Source: Maritalea sp049801075
GTDB lineage: Bacteria > Pseudomonadota > Alphaproteobacteria > Rhizobiales > Devosiaceae
Length of the DNA stretch: 64,000 nucleotides
NCBI RefSeq assembly: GCF_049801075.1
Contig: NZ_JBNAGG010000004.1
Span: forward strand, 124,001-188,000
Reading direction: 5' to 3'
The notes under the pieces are model-generated. The model did not search any database. It was not told the DNA's origin and saw only the letters and a list, made by a program, of their open reading frames with translations. The translations under genes were made by a program, and so were the position numbers. Positions 1 to 7,890 of the stretch are shown in pieces; the stretch's first letter is position 1; the number at the start of each line of letters is the position of its first letter.

Positions 1-2
1 TC

Positions 3-710
3 GAAGCGTCATACGCTTTTGATCGGGCTTTCCCCATGATGATGACGGCGGCGGGCACAGTACGCCCAGCCAAAGCCTTTGTTATGGGTGCAGGTGTGGC
101 GGGCTTGCAAGCCATCGCCACGGCAAAACGTTTAGGGGCGGCTGTGTCCGCAACCGATGTGCGCCCGGCTGCAAAAGAGCAAGTTGAATCTTTGGGCGGT
201 AAGTTTGTTGCTGTTGAAGATGACGAGTTCAAAGAAGCAGAAACTGCTGGCGGCTATGCAAAAGAGATGAGCAAGGAATATCAGGCCAAGCAGGCCGAGC
301 TGGTTTCAAAACATATTGCCAAGCAAGATGTTGTAGTGACCACGGCGCTTATTCCTGGCCGTCCGGCACCGAAGCTGATCACCAAAGCAATGGTTGAATC
401 TATGGCACCGGGGTCGGTGATTGTGGATATGGCTGTTGAACGTGGCGGCAATGTTGAACTGTCCAAACGCGGCGAAGTCGTGGATCATAAGGGTGTGAAA
501 ATCATCGGTTATGAAAATCTACCAAGTCGTTTGGCGGCCTCTGCTTCGCAGCTTTACGCCAAAAACCTTATGGCCTTCCTCGAGACGATGATCGACAAGG
601 AAAAGCAAGAATTGGTGATCGATTGGGAAGATGAGCTGGTTGCGGCCACAAATCTTTCACGGGATGGGGCCATCGTGCACCCAACCTTCGTTGAGAAAAA
701 GGAGGCGTAA
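3..710 (+). CDS. pntAa: NAD(P) transhydrogenase subunit alpha part 1, 3' portion (PntAa)
   Basis: Partial gene: the reading frame is already open at base 3, so the N-terminal part lies left of the window and the ATG at 36 is internal. The visible 235 residues carry the NAD-binding Rossmann motif (VMGAGVAGLQAIATAKR) followed by ATDVRPAAKEQVESLGGKF, characteristic of PntA domain I. PntA domain I binds NAD(H) on the cytoplasmic side and passes hydride to NADP on PntB, driven by proton flow. The protein ends at the domain boundary, as in alphaproteobacteria with split alpha subunits. A strong AAGGAGG lies just before the stop and serves the next gene, whose ATG abuts the TAA. Confidence 0.96.
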   Translation, partial: EASYAFDRAFPMMMTAAGTVRPAKAFVMGAGVAGLQAIATAKRLGAAVSATDVRPAAKEQVESLGGKFVAVEDDEFKEAETAGGYAKEMSKEYQAKQAELVSKHIAKQDVVVTTALIPGRPAPKLITKAMVESMAPGSVIVDMAVERGGNVELSKRGEVVDHKGVKIIGYENLPSRLAASASQLYAKNLMAFLETMIDKEKQELVIDWEDELVAATNLSRDGAIVHPTFVEKKEA

Positions 711-1067
711 ATGGTTATGATGGAACTTTTGGCAAGTGGTGCAGGCGCAGCAGCGGGTGCGGCCACTGATGGAACGATTGATCCGTTTGCTTTCCGTTTA
801 GCGATCTTCGTTCTTGCAATTTTTGTGGGTTATTATGTGGTGTGGAGCGTAACGCCCGCCCTGCATACGCCGTTGATGTCAGTGACCAATGCGATCTCTT
901 CTGTGATCGTTGTGGGGGCATTGCTGGCCGTGGGTATTTCTTTGGTTGATGACCAAGGGCCTGCTCGCTGGTTTGGCTTTGTTGCGCTCATTTTGGCGAG
1001 CATCAATATTTTTGGCGGCTTTCTGGTCACGCAGCGTATGCTGGCCATGTATAAAAAGAAGGGATAA
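711..1067 (+). CDS. pntAb: NAD(P) transhydrogenase subunit alpha part 2 (PntAb)
   Basis: 118-residue membrane protein that forms the N-terminal part of the proton-translocating domain II of transhydrogenase. Three hydrophobic segments are visible (about residues 24-43, 57-78 and 84-108), with the family sequence VTPALHTPLMSVTNAISSVIVVGAL. The ATG directly follows the pntAa stop and has the AAGGAGG ribosome site inside the pntAa end; a second in-frame ATG at 720 is less well placed. The gene is translationally coupled to pntAa and followed six bases later by pntB. Confidence 0.96.
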   Translation: MVMMELLASGAGAAAGAATDGTIDPFAFRLAIFVLAIFVGYYVVWSVTPALHTPLMSVTNAISSVIVVGALLAVGISLVDDQGPARWFGFVALILASINIFGGFLVTQRMLAMYKKKG

Positions 1068-1073
1068 TCCATA

Positions 1074-2480
1074 ATGATTTCTGCAAATATTGCGGCCCTT
1101 CTTTATTTGGCTGCAGGGGTTTTGTTCATTCTTGCGTTGCGCGGATTGTCTCACCCCACCACAGCTCGTCAGGGCAATAATTTTGGTATGATCGGGATGA
1201 CCATTGCGGTTGTCACGACCTTGTTGGTGGCTGGGCCGAAAGACCCATTGGCCATTGGCTTGATCATTGGCGGTATCGCCATTGGTGGCGGCATTGGCGC
1301 CGTGATTGCCCGGCGTGTGCCCATGACCTCCATGCCGCAATTGGTGGCGGCGTTTCACTCACTTGTAGGCCTTGCTGCGGTGTTCGTGGCGGCAGCTGCG
1401 CTTTATGCACCGCAGGCTTTTGGCATTGGTACACCGGGTGATATTCACGGGGCTAGCCTTGTTGAAATGAGCCTTGGTGCTGCGATTGGCGCCTTGACCT
1501 TTACCGGTTCTGTGATTGCCTTTTTGAAATTGGATGGTCGCATGTCCGGCGCGCCGATCATGTTGCCTGCACGGCATTTGATCAATATCGCGATTGCCGT
1601 GGCATTGGTGGTTTTGGTTGTCTTGTTTGTGCAAACGGCCGATCCGATCTATTTCTGGCTGATCACCATCTTGGCCTTGGTGTTGGGTGGTCTGTTGATC
1701 ATTCCAATTGGCGGTGCGGATATGCCCGTTGTGGTGTCCATGCTGAACTCCTATTCAGGCTGGGCGGCAGCAGGCATTGGTTTCACCTTGGGCAACACGG
1801 CCTTGATCATCACAGGCGCGCTTGTAGGTTCCTCAGGGGCGATCCTGTCTTACATTATGTGTAAGGCGATGAATCGTGGCTTTATCTCCGTGATCCTTGG
1901 CGGCTTTGGTTCTGATTCTTCTGCGGCGGCAAGCGGCGAAGAAGAGACACGTCCGGTGAAATCTGGCGCAGCCGATGATGCGGCTTTCTTGATGAAAAAC
2001 GCGTCGAAAGTGTTGATCGTGCCCGGTTACGGGATGGCTGTTGCCCAAGCTCAACACGCATTGCGGGAGATGGCAGATTTGCTCAAAGCCGAAGGCGTTG
2101 AAGTGAAATATGCCATTCACCCTGTGGCGGGGCGTATGCCGGGCCATATGAACGTGTTGTTGGCTGAAGCCAATGTGCCTTATGACGAAGTGTTTGAACT
2201 TGAAGATATCAATTCAGAGTTCCAGCAAGCGGACGTGGCCTTTGTGATTGGTGCGAACGACGTGACCAACCCAGCGGCCAAAACCGATCCGGCGTCACCC
2301 ATTTTCGGCATGCCGATTTTGGATGTTGAAAATGCAGGCACTGTATTGTTCTTGAAGCGGGGCATGTCAGCTGGTTATGCGGGCGTACAGAACGAATTGT
2401 TCTTCCGCGATAACACGATGATGTTGTTTGGCGATGCCAAGAAAATGACCGAAGACATTGTGAAAGCGTTTGATCACTAA
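1074..2480 (+). CDS. pntB: NAD(P) transhydrogenase subunit beta (PntB)
   Basis: 468 residues, full length. The first ~260 residues are a run of membrane helices (rest of proton channel domain II, including the YLAAGVLFILALRGLSHP start and the SMLNSYSGWAAAGIGFTLGN segment). The C-terminal ~180 residues are the NADP(H)-binding domain III, with the GYGMAVAQAQHAL dinucleotide motif near residue 318 and IGANDVTNPAA further on. The enzyme makes NADPH from NADH using the proton gradient. It completes the pntAa-pntAb-pntB operon, and a hairpin terminator follows 30 bases downstream. Confidence 0.97.
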   Translation: MISANIAALLYLAAGVLFILALRGLSHPTTARQGNNFGMIGMTIAVVTTLLVAGPKDPLAIGLIIGGIAIGGGIGAVIARRVPMTSMPQLVAAFHSLVGLAAVFVAAAALYAPQAFGIGTPGDIHGASLVEMSLGAAIGALTFTGSVIAFLKLDGRMSGAPIMLPARHLINIAIAVALVVLVVLFVQTADPIYFWLITILALVLGGLLIIPIGGADMPVVVSMLNSYSGWAAAGIGFTLGNTALIITGALVGSSGAILSYIMCKAMNRGFISVILGGFGSDSSAAASGEEETRPVKSGAADDAAFLMKNASKVLIVPGYGMAVAQAQHALREMADLLKAEGVEVKYAIHPVAGRMPGHMNVLLAEANVPYDEVFELEDINSEFQQADVAFVIGANDVTNPAAKTDPASPIFGMPILDVENAGTVLFLKRGMSAGYAGVQNELFFRDNTMMLFGDAKKMTEDIVKAFDH

Positions 2481-2510
2481 GCTGATCATAAGTTTTGAAG
2501 ATTGAGAGAA

Positions 2511-2533
2511 GGGCGCCGTTGGCGCCCTTTTTT
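2511..2533 (+). terminator. Rho-independent terminator of the pnt operon
   Basis: Perfect 7-bp stem GGGCGCC / GGCGCCC with a GTT loop followed by six T residues, 30 bases after pntB. It separates the pnt operon from the convergent cytochrome gene. Confidence 0.9.
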
Positions 2534-2541
2534 GTTGGCTG

Positions 2542-3069
2542 CTATTTCATGCGGGCCAACAGATCGTCTTTAACAATCCGCTGATGATAGATCGCGCCTG
2601 CGATATGCAAAATAATGGCGGCCAGCAGCAGTTTCGACAAAAGACCATGGCCTTGGCGAGGCAAAAGATTCTCCATGCTCGGCCAGCCTTGCATTTGCCC
2701 GGAAAAGAGCATCTCGCTCAGGCCCGACAATGTCATAATTGCCATGCCCGAAACCACCAAAGCCAACGGCAAAACATAAAGCAGGATATGGGTGATTTTG
2801 GAGGCCCATTTCACCAGCGGTGACCAGCTTGCATCTGGCGCAGGTCGCGCGTGTTTAAAGGCAAAATAGGTGCGGACCAAGGTGAGCAATCCAACAAGAA
2901 TGCCGAGTGGGGCGTGGAACTTGATCAGCAAAAACTTGAGATCGTCAGCAAGACTATTGTTGAGTATCACGCCCAAAGCAAAAGTGATGATCAATAAAAG
3001 GGCAATGCCCCAATGCAGCCCGCGCGTTGGACCGGAATAGCGTGTGACGGAGTGTGTTGGATTTGACAT
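2542..3069 (-). CDS. Cytochrome b561 family protein
   Basis: 175 residues with four membrane helices, the standard size of bacterial cytochrome b561. Candidate haem ligands fall in family positions: H19 (GLHW), H52 (KFHAPLG), H94 (KITHILLY) and H155/H162 (LHIAGAIYHQ). Members move electrons between quinones and acceptors such as superoxide or periplasmic partners; the partner here is unknown. The start at 3069 has GGAGGG upstream on the minus strand. It is transcribed divergently from a MarR regulator across a short region with two identical palindromes, which suggests repression by that regulator. Confidence 0.9.
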   Translation of the reverse strand: MSNPTHSVTRYSGPTRGLHWGIALLLIITFALGVILNNSLADDLKFLLIKFHAPLGILVGLLTLVRTYFAFKHARPAPDASWSPLVKWASKITHILLYVLPLALVVSGMAIMTLSGLSEMLFSGQMQGWPSMENLLPRQGHGLLSKLLLAAIILHIAGAIYHQRIVKDDLLARMK

Positions 3070-3098
3070 GGTGCCCTCCAGTGGCTAAAGCATTTATA

Positions 3099-3130
3099 TT
3101 ACATGTAAACAAAATATATTTACATGTAAA
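3099..3130. promoter_or_regulatory. Twin palindromic operator between cytochrome b561 and marR
   Basis: The 10-bp palindrome TTACATGTAA occurs at 3099-3108 and again at 3120-3129 (extended to TTTACATGTAAA at 3119-3130). The centres are 21 bp apart, two helical turns, so two dimers would bind the same face. The second copy ends 7 bases before the marR ATG. AT-rich inverted repeats in a divergent promoter are typical of MarR binding sites. Confidence 0.75.
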
Positions 3131-3137
3131 TAAAAAT

Positions 3138-3611
3138 ATGGAGATTTCATTGACACAGCCACATAACCTCATCGCGCCCACCTCAATCGGCCGTGCTGTT
3201 TCCCGCGCAAGCGCACGGGTGAATCAATTGGCAAATAAGCTCTTGGCGCCGCATGATTTAACCTTGCAGCAATGGGTGGTTTTAAGCGCCTTGTGGCAGC
3301 AGGACGGGATCAGCGTGGGGGCATTGTGCAAATTCACCAACAATGCGTTGCCGGCCATGTCGCGGCTCACCGACCGGATGGAAAATGCGGGATGGTTGGA
3401 AAAGCGTGCGGATGAAAATGATGGTCGCACGTCGCTTCTTTATTTGTCTGTGCGTGGCGAAGAGAAAAGAGAGCTTGCAACATTTTATCGTCAAATGAAT
3501 GAGATTTTATTGGCGGGGATGAGTGCGACAGAACAGGAGATGCTTTTTGATCTCTTGTCGCGTTTGCATAATAATGCGGCGACAGCGATTTCACCCGATT
3601 CTGATGGGTGA
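3138..3611 (+). CDS. MarR family transcriptional regulator
   Basis: 157 residues. The winged-helix DNA-binding part is clear: LTLQQWVVLSALWQ, then AMSRLTDRMENAGWLEKR for the recognition helix and DENDGRTSLLYLSVRG for the wing. I choose ATG 3138; an upstream in-frame start at 3054 would overlap the cytochrome gene and encode through both operators. TTG 3150 is another possibility. MarR proteins are usually dimeric repressors released by small phenolic or oxidising ligands. The gene ends inside a GTG that could extend the next frame, so it may be co-transcribed with the downstream hydrolase. Confidence 0.88.
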   Translation: MEISLTQPHNLIAPTSIGRAVSRASARVNQLANKLLAPHDLTLQQWVVLSALWQQDGISVGALCKFTNNALPAMSRLTDRMENAGWLEKRADENDGRTSLLYLSVRGEEKRELATFYRQMNEILLAGMSATEQEMLFDLLSRLHNNAATAISPDSDG

Positions 3612-3637
3612 GGGACCAAAGGCGGAGTAGGGGCAGT

Positions 3638-5281
3638 ATGGCGCGTAAGAAGCAAGCGGTGATTGTGGTGCATGGCATGGGCGAGCAGCGCCCCATGGGC
3701 ACAATGCGCACGATTGTGGATGCGCTTTGGACCACTGATGACACCATCAAACTTGATGACCCGCAAAACCGCGATGAAGATGGCAATAAAAGCTGGATTG
3801 TGCCGGATATTAAGACGGGCAGTCATGACCTTCAGCGCATCACAACGCCTGCCATGCAGGACGGATGCCGTACCGATTTTTTCGAATTCTATTACGCTGA
3901 CATTCTTGATAATGCCAAGCTAAAGAACCTTTGGCGCTGGTTGCTGCGCGTGATTAGGGTGCGGCCAGAATATGTGTTGGAGCGCATGGTTTGGCCATGG
4001 ACGGCACTGTGCTTTCTTGTGGTTTTGATCCTGTGGGTCATGCTGTCAGTTTTGTTCCTTGGGATAGCCACACAATTTGGCATCGATTTTTGGTCGGAAG
4101 CCGCAAAGCAGGCGCGTTTGAGCGTGCCTGGCGTTAGCTTTTTGGGATTGCTTTGCCTTGTCCTGATGATCTTGGTCGCCGCGCGGATCACCTCGCTGCG
4201 GTGGCTGTTGCGATGGCCTAGCTATGCGGTGATCGGGCTGGTGGTTTATTATCTGATCTTCCTGACAGAAGATTTAACCCTGCGGACGTTGGTGGTCAGC
4301 CTAACAATCCTTTTGTCCTTTGCCACCTCTTTGATTTTCTTGCCCTATCTGGGAGATGTTGCGGGTTATTTGGGTGCGCATCCGGATACTGTTGCTGGAC
4401 GGCATTTGGTGCGGGACCGCGGTTTGCAATTGTTGCGGCGTTTGCATGAAGACCCAGCCTATGAACGGATTGTGATTGTTGCGCACTCGCTTGGCTCAGT
4501 AGTCGCCTACGATATTTTGCATTTGCTGTGGGAGGAGTTGGGTCCGACCAATGAAAACCCGCCCGGCGAAAGGGTGCGGCAGGCATTGGCGGATCACGAT
4601 CATTTGGTGCAAGAACTCAATAAAAAATACGGGATAAACCCATGGTCGGACGCTGATTTGCGGCGCTATCGTGCTGTTCAATCTGGTGTGGCTGAAGCCA
4701 TTCGATTGCAAGGCCCTGTGGTCCGCAAGGATAGCCGCAAAAGCAATTCCTATTGGAAAATTACAGATTTCATCACCGCTGGGTCGCCCCTAAGCCATGC
4801 GCAATTTTTGCTGGCACGCGGTGCAGTGAATTTTGGTAAGCTGAAAAAAGAACGCCTTTTCCCAACATCCCCGCCACAAGTCTTCAATGACGATTTTGGT
4901 GTACTCTATTCCAACGATCCGGTCGATTTCGCCGCGGACCGGCCCATCCCAAAAACACGCACGGATTGGGCGGTGAGTGCTGAACATGCCTATGCCCATC
5001 ACGGGGCGGTTTTCTCCGCTGTGCGGTGGACCAACTTTTATGATGAACATAACCCGTTCTTCTTCTGGCAAGGCGATGTGTTGGGTGGCCCGCTTGCTGG
5101 GGCAGGGCGTTTTGGTCAAGGTATCTGCGATCGTAATGTGAAAATCACCTATGAGCGTTTCGGCAGCAAATCGCGCTTCGTGACCCACACACTTTATTGG
5201 ACTGATACTGATCCCAAATCAGATCGAGTCAGCTCCAATGTACAACACATGCGTGATGCGGTGAACTTGAAGGGCGACTAA
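3638..5281 (+). CDS. Membrane-inserted alpha/beta-hydrolase-like protein
   Basis: 547 residues, no function recognised beyond the fold. The N terminus shows an oxyanion-hole type strand (VIVVHGMGEQ, residues 8-17). About four hydrophobic helices follow at roughly residues 118-240. The nucleophile elbow AHSLGS then places the candidate catalytic serine at residue 284, and ITAGSPLSHAQ follows near residue 380. The hydrolase core thus appears interrupted by a membrane domain. A candidate histidine lies in the AYAHHGAVFS region, but the acid is not obvious. Start chosen at ATG 3638, preceded by GGAGTAGGGG; an upstream GTG at 3608 overlaps marR. Convergent with, and overlapping by 4 bp, the ArsR gene. 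Lipase or esterase activity is possible but unproven. Confidence 0.8.
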   Translation: MARKKQAVIVVHGMGEQRPMGTMRTIVDALWTTDDTIKLDDPQNRDEDGNKSWIVPDIKTGSHDLQRITTPAMQDGCRTDFFEFYYADILDNAKLKNLWRWLLRVIRVRPEYVLERMVWPWTALCFLVVLILWVMLSVLFLGIATQFGIDFWSEAAKQARLSVPGVSFLGLLCLVLMILVAARITSLRWLLRWPSYAVIGLVVYYLIFLTEDLTLRTLVVSLTILLSFATSLIFLPYLGDVAGYLGAHPDTVAGRHLVRDRGLQLLRRLHEDPAYERIVIVAHSLGSVVAYDILHLLWEELGPTNENPPGERVRQALADHDHLVQELNKKYGINPWSDADLRRYRAVQSGVAEAIRLQGPVVRKDSRKSNSYWKITDFITAGSPLSHAQFLLARGAVNFGKLKKERLFPTSPPQVFNDDFGVLYSNDPVDFAADRPIPKTRTDWAVSAEHAYAHHGAVFSAVRWTNFYDEHNPFFFWQGDVLGGPLAGAGRFGQGICDRNVKITYERFGSKSRFVTHTLYWTDTDPKSDRVSSNVQHMRDAVNLKGD

Positions 5282-5958
5282 CGCGGAAAATGATTGGCGA
5301 ATTCTCGATTGCCGCGTGGGGTGAAGATTACCGCGCGGCTGTTTGGTGCGCGATAGGCCCAGCCGATTTCTTCAAAGCGGGTTAGAAATGCGCGGCCAAG
5401 GCTTCCGGCGAGGTGCGAGCGTCTGGCGCTCCAATCTAAACATTCGCGGCAGATAGCGGATGATTTTGCGTCTAGCTCGTCGATGTCGATACCAAACGCA
5501 AGGGCAAAAGCGCGGCCATTGTCGGTCAGATATAGGGCGCCATCCTTATGGTCAAGGTGGCCTTGTTTGCACAGGCTCTCATAGAGCCATACGCCCTTTT
5601 CACCTGCCAAATGATTGTAGCAAGCGCGCGCGGTGCGCAATGCTTCGTCCTTTGGGCCCGTGCGGGTGCGGCTTTGCCCTGTGAGGTCCGCTAATCCCAT
5701 CAAGCCAGCTATGGTGAGAGCCACTTCTTCATTTGCCAGCGCATAATATTTATGCCGACCCTGATGCCTTTGGATCAGCAATTGGCCTTCCGTGAGCTTT
5801 TTAAGATGCGCACTGGCGGTTTGTCGGGTGATCTGCGCCTCATTTGCCAGCTCAGTCGCTGTCAGCGCCTTGCCAGACATTAGCGCACCCAGCATGTTGG
5901 CGCGGGCCGGGTCACCAATCAGGGTGGCGATATGGGCAATGGGCGGACCTTCTTTCAT
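5278..5958 (-). CDS. ArsR-type winged-helix transcriptional regulator
   Basis: 226 residues. The N-terminal 90 residues form an ArsR-like helix-turn-helix (ALTATELANEAQITRQTASAHLKKLTEGQLLIQRHQGRHKYYAL). The C-terminal ~110 residues form a second domain with CRECLDWSARRSHLAGSLGRAF. No CXC metal motif of classical ArsR is present, so a metal ligand is not implied; the two cysteines in CREC could be a sensing site (inference). Its ATG overlaps the stop of the upstream DUF6058-like gene by 4 bp, so the two are translationally coupled. The 3' end overlaps the convergent hydrolase gene. Confidence 0.85.
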   Translation of the reverse strand: MKEGPPIAHIATLIGDPARANMLGALMSGKALTATELANEAQITRQTASAHLKKLTEGQLLIQRHQGRHKYYALANEEVALTIAGLMGLADLTGQSRTRTGPKDEALRTARACYNHLAGEKGVWLYESLCKQGHLDHKDGALYLTDNGRAFALAFGIDIDELDAKSSAICRECLDWSARRSHLAGSLGRAFLTRFEEIGWAYRAPNSRAVIFTPRGNREFANHFPR

Positions 5959-6650
5959 CGTACCAGTTTATCGGCTGGGTCGGTTTGGTGAAAGCGAATT
6001 CGCGCATTCACGATGCAGCGTTGGCGTGAAGAGGTCGCGATTTCATGCGGTGGAAAAGGCGCGATCACCCCATCGAGCCAATCTATGATCTGTCGAATTA
6101 GCTTTTCCACCTCCGGCGCATGTTGGGCGGGTGCGGACATGACATGATCCATAAATCGAACACCATATTGCTTTTGAAATATTGTTTCAGGCAGGCCATC
6201 GCTGGTGCAAACCCCATAAACGCCCTCTTTGAAATATGACCAACTCGCTGCCAAGTCCCGCATTTTAGGCGGCTTGGCAATGGCGGGCCAAAGCTGCTGC
6301 ATGATTTGGCCGATCTCCCTGTTGAAGTGGGCGTGATGTGCCGCATGATAGCGGGTGGTAAAAAGGTCAAATGCACTTGCTTCTTTCGTGATGTTTTCCT
6401 GCTTGATCGCCTCATACCAATTTCGATGGCTGATTTTATACAGGGTGCTATCAGTTTGAAGCTCTTCGTTTGCGACAAAGGAATTGCACAGGAACTTGTG
6501 TTGAACTTTGTAAGAGGCACCTGGATAAAGGCCTTTTGCGATAAGATCTTCCAATTGATCGATGTTTATATCGCACGCTGCTGCATGGGCTTTAGTGGGC
6601 TGAAAATGGGTCGCCAAATAGGCTTCGATATCGTCGATTAAGTTTGTCAT
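5955..6650 (-). CDS. DUF6058-like protein of unknown function
   Basis: 231 residues from the ATG at 6650 (MTNLIDDIEAYLATHFQ); a longer frame reaches 6782 but runs into the divergent promoter of the next gene. The pattern of a YLxxHF start, a helix-turn-helix-like DINIDQLEDLIAKGLYPGASY segment and a C-terminal part rich in aromatic residues and histidine (TTRYHAAHHAHFNREIG) resembles the DUF6058 family as I remember it; that name is tentative. No enzyme motif is recognised. It is the first gene of a two-gene operon with the ArsR-type regulator. Confidence 0.65.
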   Translation of the reverse strand: MTNLIDDIEAYLATHFQPTKAHAAACDINIDQLEDLIAKGLYPGASYKVQHKFLCNSFVANEELQTDSTLYKISHRNWYEAIKQENITKEASAFDLFTTRYHAAHHAHFNREIGQIMQQLWPAIAKPPKMRDLAASWSYFKEGVYGVCTSDGLPETIFQKQYGVRFMDHVMSAPAQHAPEVEKLIRQIIDWLDGVIAPFPPHEIATSSRQRCIVNARIRFHQTDPADKLVR

Positions 6651-6793
6651 GTTGGCAAAATAGAGCAGAACAATTGTGCGATGCTTCGATGATGGTCGAA
6701 CTGTTCGTTTGGTGGCGTCAGCCACAATTGGTCGTGATTTGTCATGGGCTTTCAAACCCCCTAGGCTGAGGCGACGAATCACGGGAGACTTTT

Positions 6794-7459
6794 ATGTCGA
6801 AAAAAATCAAGATCGACTTGTTTTCAGATCCTGCCTGCCCTTGGTGTTTGGTGGGGCTGACACGGTTTGATCAAGCCTTGAAGCGGTTAGATCCGGATGT
6901 GGAAGTTGAACTGACACATCATGCCTATTTGCTGGATGCCAACACACCTGAAGGGGGCGAAAATGCTCGTCAGGTTTTGGAACTTAAATATGGTCAGGCG
7001 CCTGACGATATGTGGGATCGGTTGGAAGAAGAAGGCAAGAAAGCTGGCCTTGATCTTGATATGCGCAAGCAAGAGATGCGCTATCCGACGCAACGGGCAC
7101 AGATTTTGATTGCGATTGCAAAAGAAAAAGACAAGCAGCAAGATGTGGCTTTGGCGCTAAGCCGTGCCAACTATCTGAAGGCTGAGGACATTTCTGATCC
7201 TGACTTCTTGGCTGATCTGGCTGGGGCGCATGGATTTGACCGGGACGAGATTTTCCATTTGGTGCAGCGCGAAGATTTGAAAGCGCATATTGAAAAGGCT
7301 GCGGCGGACGCCAGCAAGCAAGGAGTGCAGGGCGTGCCGTTTTTCATTTTCAATGAGCAATATGCCATGTCTGGCGCGCAGCCGGACGAAGTTTTTGATC
7401 AAGTATTTGAGCAGATATTATCAGGTGAGTCGATGCCGCAACCGGATCAGCCAGCATAA
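6794..7459 (+). CDS. DsbA family oxidoreductase, FrnE-like
   Basis: 221 residues, thioredoxin-like fold with inserted helices. The active-site motif CPWC lies at residues 15-18 (FSDPACPWCLVG), followed by the FrnE-type helical insert and the cis-proline region GVQGVPFFIFNEQYAMSGAQ near residues 177-196. FrnE-like members are cytoplasmic thiol-disulfide oxidoreductases or isomerases; no signal peptide is seen. Start ATG 6794 is preceded by GGGAGA. Single gene ending at a bidirectional terminator shared with rpsU. Confidence 0.92.
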   Translation: MSKKIKIDLFSDPACPWCLVGLTRFDQALKRLDPDVEVELTHHAYLLDANTPEGGENARQVLELKYGQAPDDMWDRLEEEGKKAGLDLDMRKQEMRYPTQRAQILIAIAKEKDKQQDVALALSRANYLKAEDISDPDFLADLAGAHGFDRDEIFHLVQREDLKAHIEKAAADASKQGVQGVPFFIFNEQYAMSGAQPDEVFDQVFEQILSGESMPQPDQPA

Positions 7460-7470
7460 ACTGGACAAAC

Positions 7471-7505
7471 AAAAACGCCGCTCAAAAGAGCGGCGTTTTT
7501 TAATT
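7471..7505. terminator. Bidirectional terminator between the frnE-like gene and rpsU
   Basis: Perfect stem AACGCCGCTC / GAGCGGCGTT around an AAAA loop. It is flanked by an A-run on the left and a T-run on the right, so it can stop transcription of the convergent genes in both directions. Confidence 0.92.
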
Positions 7506-7525
7506 TTTAGCAAAAGGCGTAAATC

Positions 7526-7741
7526 TTAGCGACCGCCGACAAGGCCTTCGCGTTGTGCACGCTTGCGTGCCAACTTGCGGGCCCGACGAACGGCTTCGGC
7601 CTTTTGACGTGCCTTTTTCTCAGAAGGCTTCTCATAGTAGTTACGCAACTTCATTTCACGAAATACACCTTCGCGTTGAAGTTTCTTTTTCAAAGCCCGA
7701 AGAGCTTGATCTACATTGTTATCGCGAACGACTACTTGCAC
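7526..7741 (-). CDS. rpsU: 30S ribosomal protein S21
   Basis: 71 residues, typical length for alphaproteobacterial S21. It starts MQVVVRDNNVDQALRALKKKLQ and has a highly basic C-terminal helix. The start codon is GTG at 7741; no ATG fits the family N terminus. S21 binds near the anti-Shine-Dalgarno end of 16S rRNA and helps initiation. A nested stem-loop sits about 60 bases upstream in the leader, which may be regulatory. Confidence 0.96.
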   Translation of the reverse strand: MQVVVRDNNVDQALRALKKKLQREGVFREMKLRNYYEKPSEKKARQKAEAVRRARKLARKRAQREGLVGGR

Positions 7742-7798
7742 GCGCTACACCGCCTTTAAATTGGTTGTTAAAATCAGGCCTCGGCCAATAAACTGCCG

Positions 7799-7831
7799 AC
7801 GCCAGCTGGACCATCCAGCCATCGTTGGCGT
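7799..7831 (-). promoter_or_regulatory. Structured leader element upstream of rpsU
   Basis: Read on the minus strand this is ACGCCA, a six-base bulge, GCTGG, a five-base loop, CCAGC, then TGGCGT. Two perfect stems (6 and 5 bp) are stacked with a one-sided bulge. There is no T-run, so it does not look like a terminator. It lies 58 bases before the GTG start of rpsU. A role in ribosomal protein autoregulation is inference. Confidence 0.45.
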
Positions 7832-7890
7832 GGTCAATAGCAAATTGAATCCTATTTGTCTAGCGAGTGAACAGGATTTTGAGGCGAAAA

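Noticed and set aside
7756..7775. TTAA...TTAA pair upstream of rpsU as a CtrA box
   Set aside because: The spacer is 8 bases and flanks do not match; ribosomal protein gene context also argues against it.
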